Part shown: piece by piece, positions 1 to 6,907 of the stretch
Layout: each line of letters begins with the position of its first letter
Numbering within the stretch: the first letter of the stretch is position 1
From: Candidatus Methylomirabilis sp.
GTDB taxonomy: Bacteria > Methylomirabilota > Methylomirabilia > Methylomirabilales > Methylomirabilaceae
Direction of reading: 5' to 3'
NCBI RefSeq assembly: GCF_028716865.1
Contig: NZ_JAQUOY010000001.1
Span: 124,001-188,000 of the forward strand
Length of the DNA stretch: 64,000 nucleotides
Translations under genes and position numbers: made by a program
The notes under the pieces: generated by a model
The model's database searches: none
What the model saw: the letters and a program-made list of their open reading frames with translations, nothing else
What the model was told of the DNA's origin: nothing

Positions 1-5
1 GCCAT

Positions 6-254
6 TTACCACGATTCTCTGCCGACTGGTTGTCCCCAATCAATTTCTTCTGTTTCATAGTCGCTAGGGATGCGAGAGACCAGTTTCTGAAGGCTATGTT
101 TTCCACGCACACGCCGCACAGGAGCAATGACGATGACACCATCTCTTGCGCGTACATCAACATCGTCACCAAGCGAGATGTGCGCTTCCTCAAGAACATG
201 CTTGGCTAGGCGAAGTCCTTGGCTATTACCCCATCTTTGGATCTTGGTCACCAT
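6..254 (-). CDS. mazE: MazE/AbrB-type antitoxin
   Basis: 82-residue protein with the N-terminal swapped-hairpin AbrB/MazE DNA-binding fold: RWGNSQGLRL near residues 7-16, then alternating strands up to VIVIAPV around residue 46. The acidic C-terminal tail (YETEEIDWG) is the part that usually wraps the toxin. The start is well placed, with AAGGAGGGT just upstream. The TAA stop is followed immediately by ATG (positions 5-3 on the minus strand), so a second gene, expected to be the MazF RNase toxin, begins at the window edge. A second MazEF pair lies at 41.4-42.0 kb. The toxin body itself cannot be seen. Confidence 0.85.
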   Translation of the reverse strand: MVTKIQRWGNSQGLRLAKHVLEEAHISLGDDVDVRARDGVIVIAPVRRVRGKHSLQKLVSRIPSDYETEEIDWGQPVGRESW

Positions 255-592
255 AATCGACCCTCCTTAGGATATACGCAGTATAGCCATTGACTTCAAT
301 CGTGTCAAGTCTTGTTAGGGTCCAGCTTGCTTGACAAGAACGAGGTTGGTTACTACATTCAATATGAAGGCGGCGATGTGTGAGTTGTGCCCCATGGAGA
401 AGAGGTAGTCCATGGGGGTACGGGAAGTAGAAATGCCTGAACGTTCGAATTCGCAAGAGGTCGAGGTACAGGTTACAGCCCTTCAGGTCCTGCCGCCTAC
501 CTGAGGGGCTGTACTGTTTCTGAGGCGGGGTGGTCGGAGGGGAGGAGATCGCCCTTTTCATGTTATCCGGTAGTTGCAAGGAGGGATAGAAG
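255..592. other. Intergenic region between mazE and a CBS gene
   Basis: 338 bases between divergent genes. The left end holds the mazE promoter. On the plus strand TTGACA (331-336) and TACATT (354-359), 17 bases apart, form a possible promoter for the CBS gene; that would leave a leader of about 230 bases. I see no convincing small gene or riboswitch in the leader. Confidence 0.4.
273..308 (-). promoter_or_regulatory. Promoter and likely autoregulatory operator of mazE
   Basis: On the minus strand a perfect -35 TTGACA (308-303) and a -10 TATACT (285-280) are separated by 17 bases. The -10 overlaps a TATAC-N3-GTATA palindrome (273-285). The spacer holds a second palindrome, ATTGA-N2-TCAAT (289-300 on the plus strand). 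AbrB-fold antitoxins usually bind such palindromes in their own promoter. The promoter is seen directly; the operator role is inferred. Confidence 0.75.
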
Positions 593-1054
593 ATGAAAGT
601 GCGAGAGGGTATGATGACCGAGTTGGTGACGGCTTCACCGTGGGAAACCGCCGCCGAGGTAGCGCGCAAAATGCGCGACCAGAAAGTGGGATGCGTGCTG
701 ATTTCTAACGAGGGTAAACTTCTCGGCCTCATTACCGACCGAGAGATCACGATCAAGTGCGTTGCCGAAGGATGGAACCCGCAAAATACACGGATCGAGG
801 AGATCATGACCCGGAATCCTTACACGATCGCTCCCGATTTTGAGATGGCTGAGGCCGCGCGGCTCTTTGGCCAGCGCAAAGTCAGGCGCTTCCCTGTTGT
901 CGAGGACGGCCAGAAGCTGCTTGGTATCCTCTCCATCGCCGATGTGGCCCCCGACTTTAAGACGTACTTTGACGGGATCTTCCACGAGCTCGTCGAATGG
1001 CGGCATGAGCCAAAGGGCCAGCACAGTGGATGGGAGAGCACCTGCACCCACTAG
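593..1054 (+). CDS. CBS-domain pair protein
   Basis: 153 residues consisting of two tandem CBS motifs: the first runs from VREGMMTELVTA to about residue 58 (GLITDREI), the second from IEEIMTRNPYTIA to about residue 122 (GILSIADV). CBS pairs bind adenine nucleotides (AMP, ATP, SAM) and act as energy sensors or regulatory subunits. A loosely conserved tail of about 30 residues follows. The start ATG has AAGGAGGG upstream. This is one of four stand-alone CBS proteins in the window and the only one outside the 14-30 kb stress block. The partner protein is unknown. Confidence 0.85.
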   Translation: MKVREGMMTELVTASPWETAAEVARKMRDQKVGCVLISNEGKLLGLITDREITIKCVAEGWNPQNTRIEEIMTRNPYTIAPDFEMAEAARLFGQRKVRRFPVVEDGQKLLGILSIADVAPDFKTYFDGIFHELVEWRHEPKGQHSGWESTCTH

Positions 1055-1120
1055 GAGGTCTTAGGTCAAACCGAAGTATCTCTGTTCGAAGAGGGACCAC
1101 TACCGGCCCCAAGGGGTTGG

Positions 1121-1177
1121 AAAAGCAGCTATCGGCCATAAGCTGTCAGCTCAGCTTATGGCTGGTAGCTGCTTTTT
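1121..1177. terminator. Bidirectional hairpin terminator
   Basis: Long inverted repeat AAAAGCAGCTA...TAGCTGCTTTTT whose arms also contain CATAAGCTG/CAGCTTATG. The plus strand ends in a T run and the minus strand in a run read as T, so it can terminate both the CBS gene and the convergent flavin-reductase-like gene. Confidence 0.85.
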
Positions 1178-1727
1178 AGAGGAGTCCAAGATTACACTGG
1201 GCGTCATGTTCGAGGAGCCGCCGCATGGTGGCGAAATCCTCCGGGGGTAACACTTCCGGCAAGTGGTGGAGGCAGAGCGGGTTTCGGTCGGCCACGATCT
1301 TCCCATCAATGACGTCAGCCAGGTAAAAGAGATGAGCGCCAGCCCCGGCATCGAGCACTGTCCTGACTTCGCACTCCAGGTAGCCGACAGTTCCCTGTAG
1401 GATGGGGCTGCCGGTCACCCCGCGCTCAAAGGGAACGGTCGCAAATTTGTTCATCTCTCGGCCGGACCGGAAGCCGAAGTGGGCCACCAATGGCCATTGA
1501 TCCTTCCCGAGCAGGTTCAGTGCGAACTTTCTGCTAACCTCAATAAGTTCGCGGGTAAAGGTCGTCCGGCCAATCCCGACCAGAATACGAGGGACCTGTG
1601 GGACGATCGTCGCCGGCACTACCCAGCATACAATCTGGCCGCTGGATCGGTCCTGATGGGCTGCCGTCAGGACAAAGATCTCATAATCCAGCTTACCGAG
1701 TACCGCCGCAATACTGTTTTCGTCCAT
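1176..1727 (-). CDS. Flavin reductase-like (flavoredoxin-type) protein
   Basis: 183 residues when started at the ATG preceded by AAGGAGG; an upstream in-frame start would add 31 residues but lacks such a site. The sequence matches the FMN-binding split-barrel flavin reductase family: LDYEIFVLTAA, then VPRILVGIGRTTFTRELI, a central F-A-L-N-LLGKDQ segment, and GYLECEVRTVLDAGAGAHLFYLADVIDG. Family members bind FMN and reduce flavins or serve as electron carriers. The exact substrate cannot be told. It is monocistronic and ends at the bidirectional terminator. Confidence 0.75.
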   Translation of the reverse strand: MDENSIAAVLGKLDYEIFVLTAAHQDRSSGQIVCWVVPATIVPQVPRILVGIGRTTFTRELIEVSRKFALNLLGKDQWPLVAHFGFRSGREMNKFATVPFERGVTGSPILQGTVGYLECEVRTVLDAGAGAHLFYLADVIDGKIVADRNPLCLHHLPEVLPPEDFATMRRLLEHDAQCNLGLL

Positions 1728-1931
1728 GGGCACCTCCTTGCTCGAAGGCGTCAAGTCAGCCAACTCTAACACACGTCCTGTTAGAGCCCAAGCCTGAGGA
1801 TGGATATTACCAGCGACCACCCACCACCTCCCTGTCCGTCTGGAAAAGGAAAGCGAGAAGGGTTTGCTCCCCCTCCCGCTTCGTCAACGAAAGTTTCGTT
1901 AAATCCGCATTCCACGAAAATCAGCCCAAAC

Positions 1932-1964
1932 GCCTCCGCGAGAGAACTCATCTCTCGCGGAGGC
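1932..1964. terminator. Perfect 14-bp hairpin
   Basis: GCCTCCGCGAGAGA and its exact complement flank the 5-base loop ACTCA. It lies just past the stop of the minus-strand toroid gene (ends 1992). There is no T run on either side, so factor-independent termination is uncertain; it may stabilise the 3' end instead. Confidence 0.55.
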
Positions 1965-1991
1965 TTCAGGACACACTGAAACTTGTGTCTT

Positions 1992-3029
1992 TCAGTCGTC
2001 CTCGTCGGCGGCGAAGAGCGCTTGGAGGACTTCGCCGTCCACTTCGCCATACTCAGTGGAATCGGTGGTGCCGGCGTTGAATCCTCCCAAGGAGTTTTGC
2101 TGGGTCAAGAGGAACCCGACAGCGGCCTTGATCGCCGTCCTAGTCGGTTTGCCTTGACTGGTCTCGGCGAGACCCATGACTATATAAGCTGTTGTCTGCG
2201 TATCGCCTCCCCAGGAGCCATCCAGCGACTGTGCGGCAAGGAGCTGGCCCTTCCAGGCATTGCGGGTACTTCGAATTGTCGGATCGCCCTGCAGCTCGTG
2301 GGTGGCTGCGAGGAAGAGACCTTTGGACAGGTTCTCGCAGCCAGGACAATCCGGATCGACAACATCCCAGTCGGAGGCACGCGCGATGACCTGGAGCGCT
2401 TCGGCCAATGCATAGGCGCGTTGGTGTACATCCATCGCAGCGCGTATATCCAACGATGCATCCCACGCGCCGAGGTTATTCAAGCCCTGGCTAATGCGGC
2501 CGCTGATGCGGTTATCGGCGCGTGCGGCGGCGGACGGGAAGTCGGCCATCACGCAAGCGAACCACGCCTTGGCGACATTCCGATAGTTCTTTTTGCCTGC
2601 GGGGCCAACGATGCTCCCCACCCTTCCAAGATGGGAGATGTCCATTAGAAATGATGTATCCACCGTATATGGCCGATCCGCGCTTGTCGAAGGGTTACTG
2701 TCGCAGACAGGCCCGGCCGCGTGCTTCGCGATGAGCGCGTCTGCCGCACGCGCTGCAGCAGCCAGTTGAGCGCTGTCGTGCGTGACACGGTAGGCATCAA
2801 CGAGGCCGAGCGCGGTCACGCCGAAAAGGTTAGGGCAGGATCCGCCGCAATCGGTAAAGCCGACGCGCCAGTCCCATCCTCCGTCTGGATTCTGGATATC
2901 GATGAGGCGGTCGGCGCCGGCATCGATTGCGGCCCGGATCGGATCGGGCGGATCAGCCATGACGGGCGTGACCGGCGCGGCGACGAATAGCGAGACCGCT
3001 AGAGCAGAAAGCAGTGTCGATTTCTTCAT
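1992..3029 (-). CDS. Secreted alpha-toroid (squalene-cyclase/prenyltransferase-like) protein
   Basis: 345 residues from ATG with GAGGAGG seven bases upstream; a TTG five codons earlier overlaps that site and is rejected. The protein starts with a Sec signal peptide (KKSTLLSALAVSLFVAAP, cleavage near VMA-DPP). The mature part has repeats typical of the alpha/alpha toroid of terpene cyclases and prenyltransferases: QNPDGGWDW, QSLDGSWGGD, QNSLGGFNAG. The catalytic DxDD motif of squalene-hopene cyclase is not evident, so it is probably not a classical cyclase. Several Cys pairs (CGGSC, CPGC) fit disulfides in the periplasm. Function unknown. Confidence 0.7.
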   Translation of the reverse strand: MKKSTLLSALAVSLFVAAPVTPVMADPPDPIRAAIDAGADRLIDIQNPDGGWDWRVGFTDCGGSCPNLFGVTALGLVDAYRVTHDSAQLAAAARAADALIAKHAAGPVCDSNPSTSADRPYTVDTSFLMDISHLGRVGSIVGPAGKKNYRNVAKAWFACVMADFPSAAARADNRISGRISQGLNNLGAWDASLDIRAAMDVHQRAYALAEALQVIARASDWDVVDPDCPGCENLSKGLFLAATHELQGDPTIRSTRNAWKGQLLAAQSLDGSWGGDTQTTAYIVMGLAETSQGKPTRTAIKAAVGFLLTQQNSLGGFNAGTTDSTEYGEVDGEVLQALFAADEDD

Positions 3030-3409
3030 AGGATTCCTCCTCAAATGTTAACCCGCCGATATCGCGGGGCCTTCACCCAAATATCCAGATACACCCAACG
3101 GGATACCACCTCCTTTGCGGTCGCGAAAACGTGCCAACATTTGTTGAGAACTGACGAAGCGGCTCCTGTAGGATGAAGGGGCTTTCGTAAAGAAATCCAT
3201 ATGAATGGCTTCTATGCACCATTATAGAGTATTAAAAGGCTGAATATATCACTTTAAGATCCATTGTACCGATGTACGCGGTTAGCGATACTATTTTGGC
3301 AGTCTACAGTAGATATGTACTTCAGTCAATACGCCAAATGGCGAATATTTGTGTTGGCATACCTCTTGCTTTTAGCACGGTGAGGCTCTAGATTGTAACA
3401 AAGGGGAAC
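3030..3409. other. AT-rich divergent intergenic region
   Basis: 380 bases between the toroid gene (minus) and the small membrane protein gene (plus). It holds the sigma-54-type element at 3354-3370 and a CGCCA-N2-TGGCG inverted repeat at 3332-3343 just upstream of it, a possible activator site. On the minus strand TGGCACG occurs near 3129-3135, but without a correctly spaced -12 element. No other gene seen. Confidence 0.5.
3354..3370 (+). promoter_or_regulatory. Sigma-54 (-24/-12) promoter candidate
   Basis: TTGGCATACCTCTTGCT matches the RpoN consensus TTGGCACG-N4-TTGCT with GG and GC exactly 12 positions apart. The predicted transcription start is about 3382, and the ATG of the next gene is at 3410. 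Confidence 0.65.
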
Positions 3410-3682
3410 ATGTCCGTGAGAGCGATAGCCCATCAAAAGACCGGCATGAAGATCGTTCTGATAGCGTGTCTCGCCGTAGCCTTGTGCATGATGCCTTGCG
3501 GTATGGCCGAGCAACACGGATCGACGGGTACTCCATCTATGCTGTGTACTGTTGATCTCCCCAAGGTCTTCCAGCTTGTAATCCTGATGAACGTGCTTCT
3601 CTTTGCCCTCTCACCATTGGTCATTGTTCCCCAGGCCCCCGCTTTTGCTCTCCTTAAACCCCCTCGGTTTGCTTTACTCTAA
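3410..3682 (+). CDS. Small predicted membrane/secreted protein, unknown function
   Basis: 90 residues, not recognised. It has a hydrophobic signal-like segment (KIVLIACLAVALCMM, residues 14-28), then a short polar stretch with His and Cys, then a second hydrophobic span (VFQLVILMNVLLFALSPLVIV, about 53-73). AAAGGGG lies at good distance before ATG 3410; an internal ATG at 3446 would trim the N-terminus to the signal sequence. A sigma-54-type promoter upstream and a hairpin with T run downstream frame it as its own transcription unit, which supports it being a real gene despite its size. Confidence 0.6.
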   Translation: MSVRAIAHQKTGMKIVLIACLAVALCMMPCGMAEQHGSTGTPSMLCTVDLPKVFQLVILMNVLLFALSPLVIVPQAPAFALLKPPRFALL

Positions 3683-3722
3683 CTGACGGCTCGTTAGAAC
3701 TTCAGCTTTACCCATTTATCCA

Positions 3723-3762
3723 TCAGGGCGGCGCATGAGGTGTCATGCCCTGAAGGATTTTT
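3723..3762 (+). terminator. Rho-independent terminator
   Basis: TCAGGG...CATGA pairs with TCATGCCCTGA (3743-3753), with a 5-base bulge, and is followed by AAGGATTTTT. It closes the transcription unit of the small membrane protein gene. Confidence 0.7.
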
Positions 3763-3818
3763 GGGAACTACTCTAAGACCGTAACCCCTAGGGACTCGTC
3801 TAGGAGGAGGTGAGCACC

Positions 3819-4154
3819 ATGACAATACGCCGCATCATTGTTGTGACGATCAGCCTACTGATTCTGGTTCCGATGGCCCTCTCTCCAGCGTTCGCCACTG
3901 ACGAGGAGGTTGTGGTGTTGCTGGGTTCCCTCAGGGAGGCCCATATCACGGTCAATCGAGGGGATCATGTGACATGGAGGAACGCCTCGGGGGAGAAGGC
4001 GCACATGGCCTTTACAGAGGGCTTAGGCGCCCCGCACCCCGAAGTCTGGATCGAAGGGACCGTGACGGTGAGCTTCGATCAGCCTGGAACCTATGAGTAT
4101 CACGTCCATCAGCCCCACGCTAAGATCCTTCATGGAAGGGTCATAGTGAAGTAA
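3819..4154 (+). CDS. Secreted cupredoxin-fold protein lacking the copper-ligand cysteine
   Basis: 111 residues; ATG 3819 has AGGAGGAGG eight bases upstream, whereas a GTG nine bases earlier overlaps it. A Sec signal peptide (VVTISLLILVPMALSPAFA) precedes a plastocyanin-like domain: ITVNRGDHVTWRN, VSFDQPGTYEYH, GRVIVK. In plastocyanin-type sites the C-terminal loop carries Cys-x-His-x-Met. Here it reads YEYHVHQPHAKILH, with four His (95, 97, 100, 105), and there is no Cys in the whole protein. A classical blue copper site is therefore impossible; a His-only Cu(II) or other metal site is plausible. It stands just upstream of the Cus-type operon, which fits copper handling. Confidence 0.75.
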   Translation: MTIRRIIVVTISLLILVPMALSPAFATDEEVVVLLGSLREAHITVNRGDHVTWRNASGEKAHMAFTEGLGAPHPEVWIEGTVTVSFDQPGTYEYHVHQPHAKILHGRVIVK

Positions 4155-4169
4155 CGAAGCACCCATCAA

Positions 4170-4191
4170 CGAGAGACAACGGCGTCTCTCG
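4170..4191 (+). terminator. Hairpin after the cupredoxin-fold gene
   Basis: CGAGAGAC-N6-GTCTCTCG, 8 bp perfect stem, 15 bases after the stop codon. It lacks a long T run, so it is a moderate terminator candidate. Confidence 0.5.
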
Positions 4192-4229
4192 CGCCATTAT
4201 CATAATAGGATACGCTAGAAACATTAGAT

Positions 4230-4250
4230 ATTACTTGAGACATTACTTGA
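4230..4250 (+). repeat. Tandem 9-bp direct repeat upstream of the efflux operon
   Basis: ATTACTTGA occurs twice with a 12-base period (4230-4238 and 4242-4250), about 65 bases before the TolC-like start. It could be the binding site of a metal-responsive regulator; no such regulator gene is in the window. Confidence 0.4.
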
Positions 4251-4313
4251 TGTCGGATTAATCGGGATTATCGGCTGAGTGGCAGGATTGTGCGTGAAAA
4301 TGGAGAGGTGGAG

Positions 4314-5594
4314 ATGACCAGACTATTGAGAATCGGGTTTCTCATCCTTGTGACAAGCACTGTAAATGTTGGAGTGGGAGGAGTGGCGGTTGCAGAGGAG
4401 GAGATGCTCCGTCTTCAGCCGCTCGTCCAGGAGGCCCTCGCTGCGAATCCGGAGATCAGAGCTGAAGAGAGGAAATGGGATGCAGCGCGAGAACGTCCTT
4501 CCCAGGAAGGGTCGCTTGACGACCCGATGCTGAGCTTTGAGATTGAAAACCTCCCCACCCGCTCTTTCGGCTTTACCCAGGACGATATGACGATGAAGAA
4601 GCTCAGTATCTCTCAGGCGCTTCCCTTCTTCGGGAAGTTGGACCTACGAAGCGAGGTGGCCCAACGGGAAGCCAACGCGATTGGCTTGGTGTATCGGGAT
4701 AAACGAAACGAGATTGTGCGGCGGGTCAAAGAGGTCTTCTACGGATTGTACGCCATCGATCGCTCACTGGAGATTATAGAGAAAAACCGTGAGCTACTGA
4801 GAGAATTCGTCAAAATCGCTGAGACGAAATACAGTGTCGGTAAGGGGATTCAGCAGGATGTTCTGAAGGCGCAGGTGGAACTGTCGAAATTGCTGGACGA
4901 GCAGATCCGGTTGGAACAGAGCCGTCAGGCTGCTGGCGCCAGGCTGAATGCGATTCTGAACCAGCCTCCCCAAGCGCCGCTCGGTCGGACTGAGGAGGTG
5001 GCGAAGGGCGAACTGCCGATGGAGCTTGCGGAGCTCCAGGCCAGAGCCGTGGAGAACCGGCCGCTGCTCAAGGGGCTTCAGGAGGAGATCGAGCGGAGCA
5101 AGGCGGCCAATGCGCTTGCCAGGAAGCGATACTTCCCGGATCTTACGATGAGCCTGGGTTATGCCTTTCGGGAAGACTCCGCTATCGTTAGGCGATCTGA
5201 CTTCTTCTCAGCGGGGTTTTCAATCAACATCCCCCTGTACTTCAGAACCAAACAGGACAGGCAGGTTGCAGAGACCTCGGCCTTGATCAATTCGGCTAGG
5301 GAGCAGCATCAGGCCGCCAAAAACGAGGTGGTCTCGATGGTGAAGGAATTGGTGGCTGATATCGAGAAGGGACACAAGCTCATTGATCTGCTGGAGACCG
5401 GCCTGATTCCACAGGCCCGACTCTCCCTGGATTCTGCTGTTGCCGGCTATCAGGTGGGTAAGGTCGATTTTCTCACCCTGTTGGATAGCCGACTGACGCT
5501 CTTTAATTTTGAGAAGGAGTACTATCGGACGCTGGGAGAGTATCAGACAAGCCTGGCGAAGTTGGAGTGGGTTGTCGGCGCCTCGGGATACTGA
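4314..5594 (+). CDS. Outer-membrane efflux channel, TolC/CusC family
   Basis: 426 residues from ATG 4314, which follows a purine-rich GAGAGGTGGAG site. Signal peptide (LLRIGFLILVTSTVNVGVGG...VAVAEEE), then two homologous halves of the outer-membrane efflux protein family, each with a long coiled-coil helix; LPFFGKLDLRSEVAQREANA and the second-half INIPLYFRTKQDRQVAETSA are the paired beta-strand/helix junctions. It forms the trimeric outer-membrane exit duct for the adaptor and RND pump encoded directly downstream (10-base gap), as in CusCBA. No N-terminal lipobox is seen, unlike E. coli CusC. Confidence 0.9.
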   Translation: MTRLLRIGFLILVTSTVNVGVGGVAVAEEEMLRLQPLVQEALAANPEIRAEERKWDAARERPSQEGSLDDPMLSFEIENLPTRSFGFTQDDMTMKKLSISQALPFFGKLDLRSEVAQREANAIGLVYRDKRNEIVRRVKEVFYGLYAIDRSLEIIEKNRELLREFVKIAETKYSVGKGIQQDVLKAQVELSKLLDEQIRLEQSRQAAGARLNAILNQPPQAPLGRTEEVAKGELPMELAELQARAVENRPLLKGLQEEIERSKAANALARKRYFPDLTMSLGYAFREDSAIVRRSDFFSAGFSINIPLYFRTKQDRQVAETSALINSAREQHQAAKNEVVSMVKELVADIEKGHKLIDLLETGLIPQARLSLDSAVAGYQVGKVDFLTLLDSRLTLFNFEKEYYRTLGEYQTSLAKLEWVVGASGY

Positions 5595-5604
5595 GGAGGA
5601 CTCC

Positions 5605-6894
5605 ATGAAAGAACGGATACGACGGATGAGGTGGGTCATCGCCTGGAGTGTTGTGATCGCCGCCGTCGGCGCAATCTTCATCGTGTGGTATGGCGGCGGG
5701 ATGCGACTCCAGGAGCGGCTGAGCGGCAGGACGCCGCCTCCTCGGGAGCCGATCGCCCAGGCCGTAGGCAATGGGGATCATGCCGGACATGAAGCGGCAT
5801 CGACCCCTGCTGCGCAGGGCAAGCCGCCGGTTGCGTCCGAGATGCAGATAGCCCCTGGAGCGGTAATGGTCAGCCCGGAGCGACAGCAGTTGATCGGGCT
5901 GAAGACCGGCGTAGTCGAATACCGGTCGATTGAGCGGACGATTCGGACGGTTGGGGTGGTGGAGTTCGACGAACGACGCCTCGCCGACGTCAATATCAAG
6001 ATCGAGGGGTGGATCGAGAGCCTGCTGGTGAACTTTACCGGGGAGCCCGTCAAGAAGGGGCAGCCGCTCCTCACCATTTACAGTCCGGATCTGGTCTCAA
6101 CCCAGGAGGAGTACCTGCAGGCATTGCGGGCGAAGGAGACGCTCGGCAAAAGCCGCTTCCCCGACATCGCGTCTGGAGGCGATACGCTCCTCAATGCATC
6201 AAGGCGGCGCCTTCAGTACTGGGATATCAGCGACGAGGAGATCGCCGATCTTGAGCGAACAGGGACGCCACGCAAGAGTATGACGATTTACTCGCCCATC
6301 AATGGGGTCGTGATCGAAAAGATGGCTGTTCGCGGTAAGAAGGTGATGCCCGGTGAGAACCTGTACAAGGTGGCCGATCTTTCCACCGTCTGGGTCCAGG
6401 GGGAGATCTACGAATACGAGGTTCCAGTGGTCAAGCTTGGCCAAGCGGCGAGCGTGACACTGGCCTCCTACCCCGGAGAGCTCTTTCGCGGCAAGGTAAG
6501 CTACATCTACCCTGTCCTGACGGAGAAAACCCGGACGGTGAAGGTCCGCTTCGAGTTTCCCAACACGAAAGACTGGAAACTGAAGCCGCAGATGTACGCC
6601 AATGTAGAACTGAAGATCCCCTTTGGCAAACGTCTCGTCGTGCCGGACGAGGCGCTCCTGGACAGCGGGACGAAACAGCTCGTCTTCATCGACAAGGGGC
6701 AAGGGACCTTCGAGCCGAGGGACGTGAAGGTGGGCGCGCGCGTGGAGGGCTATATCGAGATTCTGGCCGGTCTTTCGGCCGGCGAGCGGGTGGTGACCTC
6801 CGCAAATTTCCTGATTGATTCCGAGAGCCAGCTTAAGGCCGCCGTTGGTGTGGTAGGGGGCATGTCCGGCATGGGGATGGCTCCGAAGAAGTGA
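5605..6894 (+). CDS. cusB: Efflux RND periplasmic adaptor, CusB-like
   Basis: 430 residues; ATG 5605 follows TGAGGAGGA directly after the channel gene stop. One N-terminal membrane anchor (WVIAWSVVIAAVGAIFIVWYGG) is followed by a His-containing linker, a barrel-sandwich hybrid split around an alpha-hairpin (IEGWIESLLVNFTGEPVKKG ... MTIYSPINGVVIEK) and a C-terminal membrane-proximal domain. The YSPDLVSTQEEYLQAL segment is typical of the CusB/CzcB group. It bridges the channel and the inner-membrane pump and in CusB passes Cu(I)/Ag(I) through Met residues; a comparable N-terminal Met cluster is only weakly present here. Confidence 0.88.
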   Translation: MKERIRRMRWVIAWSVVIAAVGAIFIVWYGGGMRLQERLSGRTPPPREPIAQAVGNGDHAGHEAASTPAAQGKPPVASEMQIAPGAVMVSPERQQLIGLKTGVVEYRSIERTIRTVGVVEFDERRLADVNIKIEGWIESLLVNFTGEPVKKGQPLLTIYSPDLVSTQEEYLQALRAKETLGKSRFPDIASGGDTLLNASRRRLQYWDISDEEIADLERTGTPRKSMTIYSPINGVVIEKMAVRGKKVMPGENLYKVADLSTVWVQGEIYEYEVPVVKLGQAASVTLASYPGELFRGKVSYIYPVLTEKTRTVKVRFEFPNTKDWKLKPQMYANVELKIPFGKRLVVPDEALLDSGTKQLVFIDKGQGTFEPRDVKVGARVEGYIEILAGLSAGERVVTSANFLIDSESQLKAAVGVVGGMSGMGMAPKK

Positions 6895-6907
6895 GGAGCG
6901 AGCCAGC

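Noticed and set aside
226-807. 193-residue open frame on the minus strand
   Set aside because: It overlaps mazE and the CBS gene, has low-complexity composition and no family features.
3122-3136. Possible sigma-54 promoter on the minus strand (TGGCACG) toward the toroid gene
   Set aside because: The -24 box is perfect, but the only GC that could serve as -12 is 11, not 12, positions away and lacks TTGC.
4279-4292. TGGCAGGATTGTGC as a sigma-54 promoter before the efflux operon
   Set aside because: Spacing is one base short and the -12 box is not TTGC.
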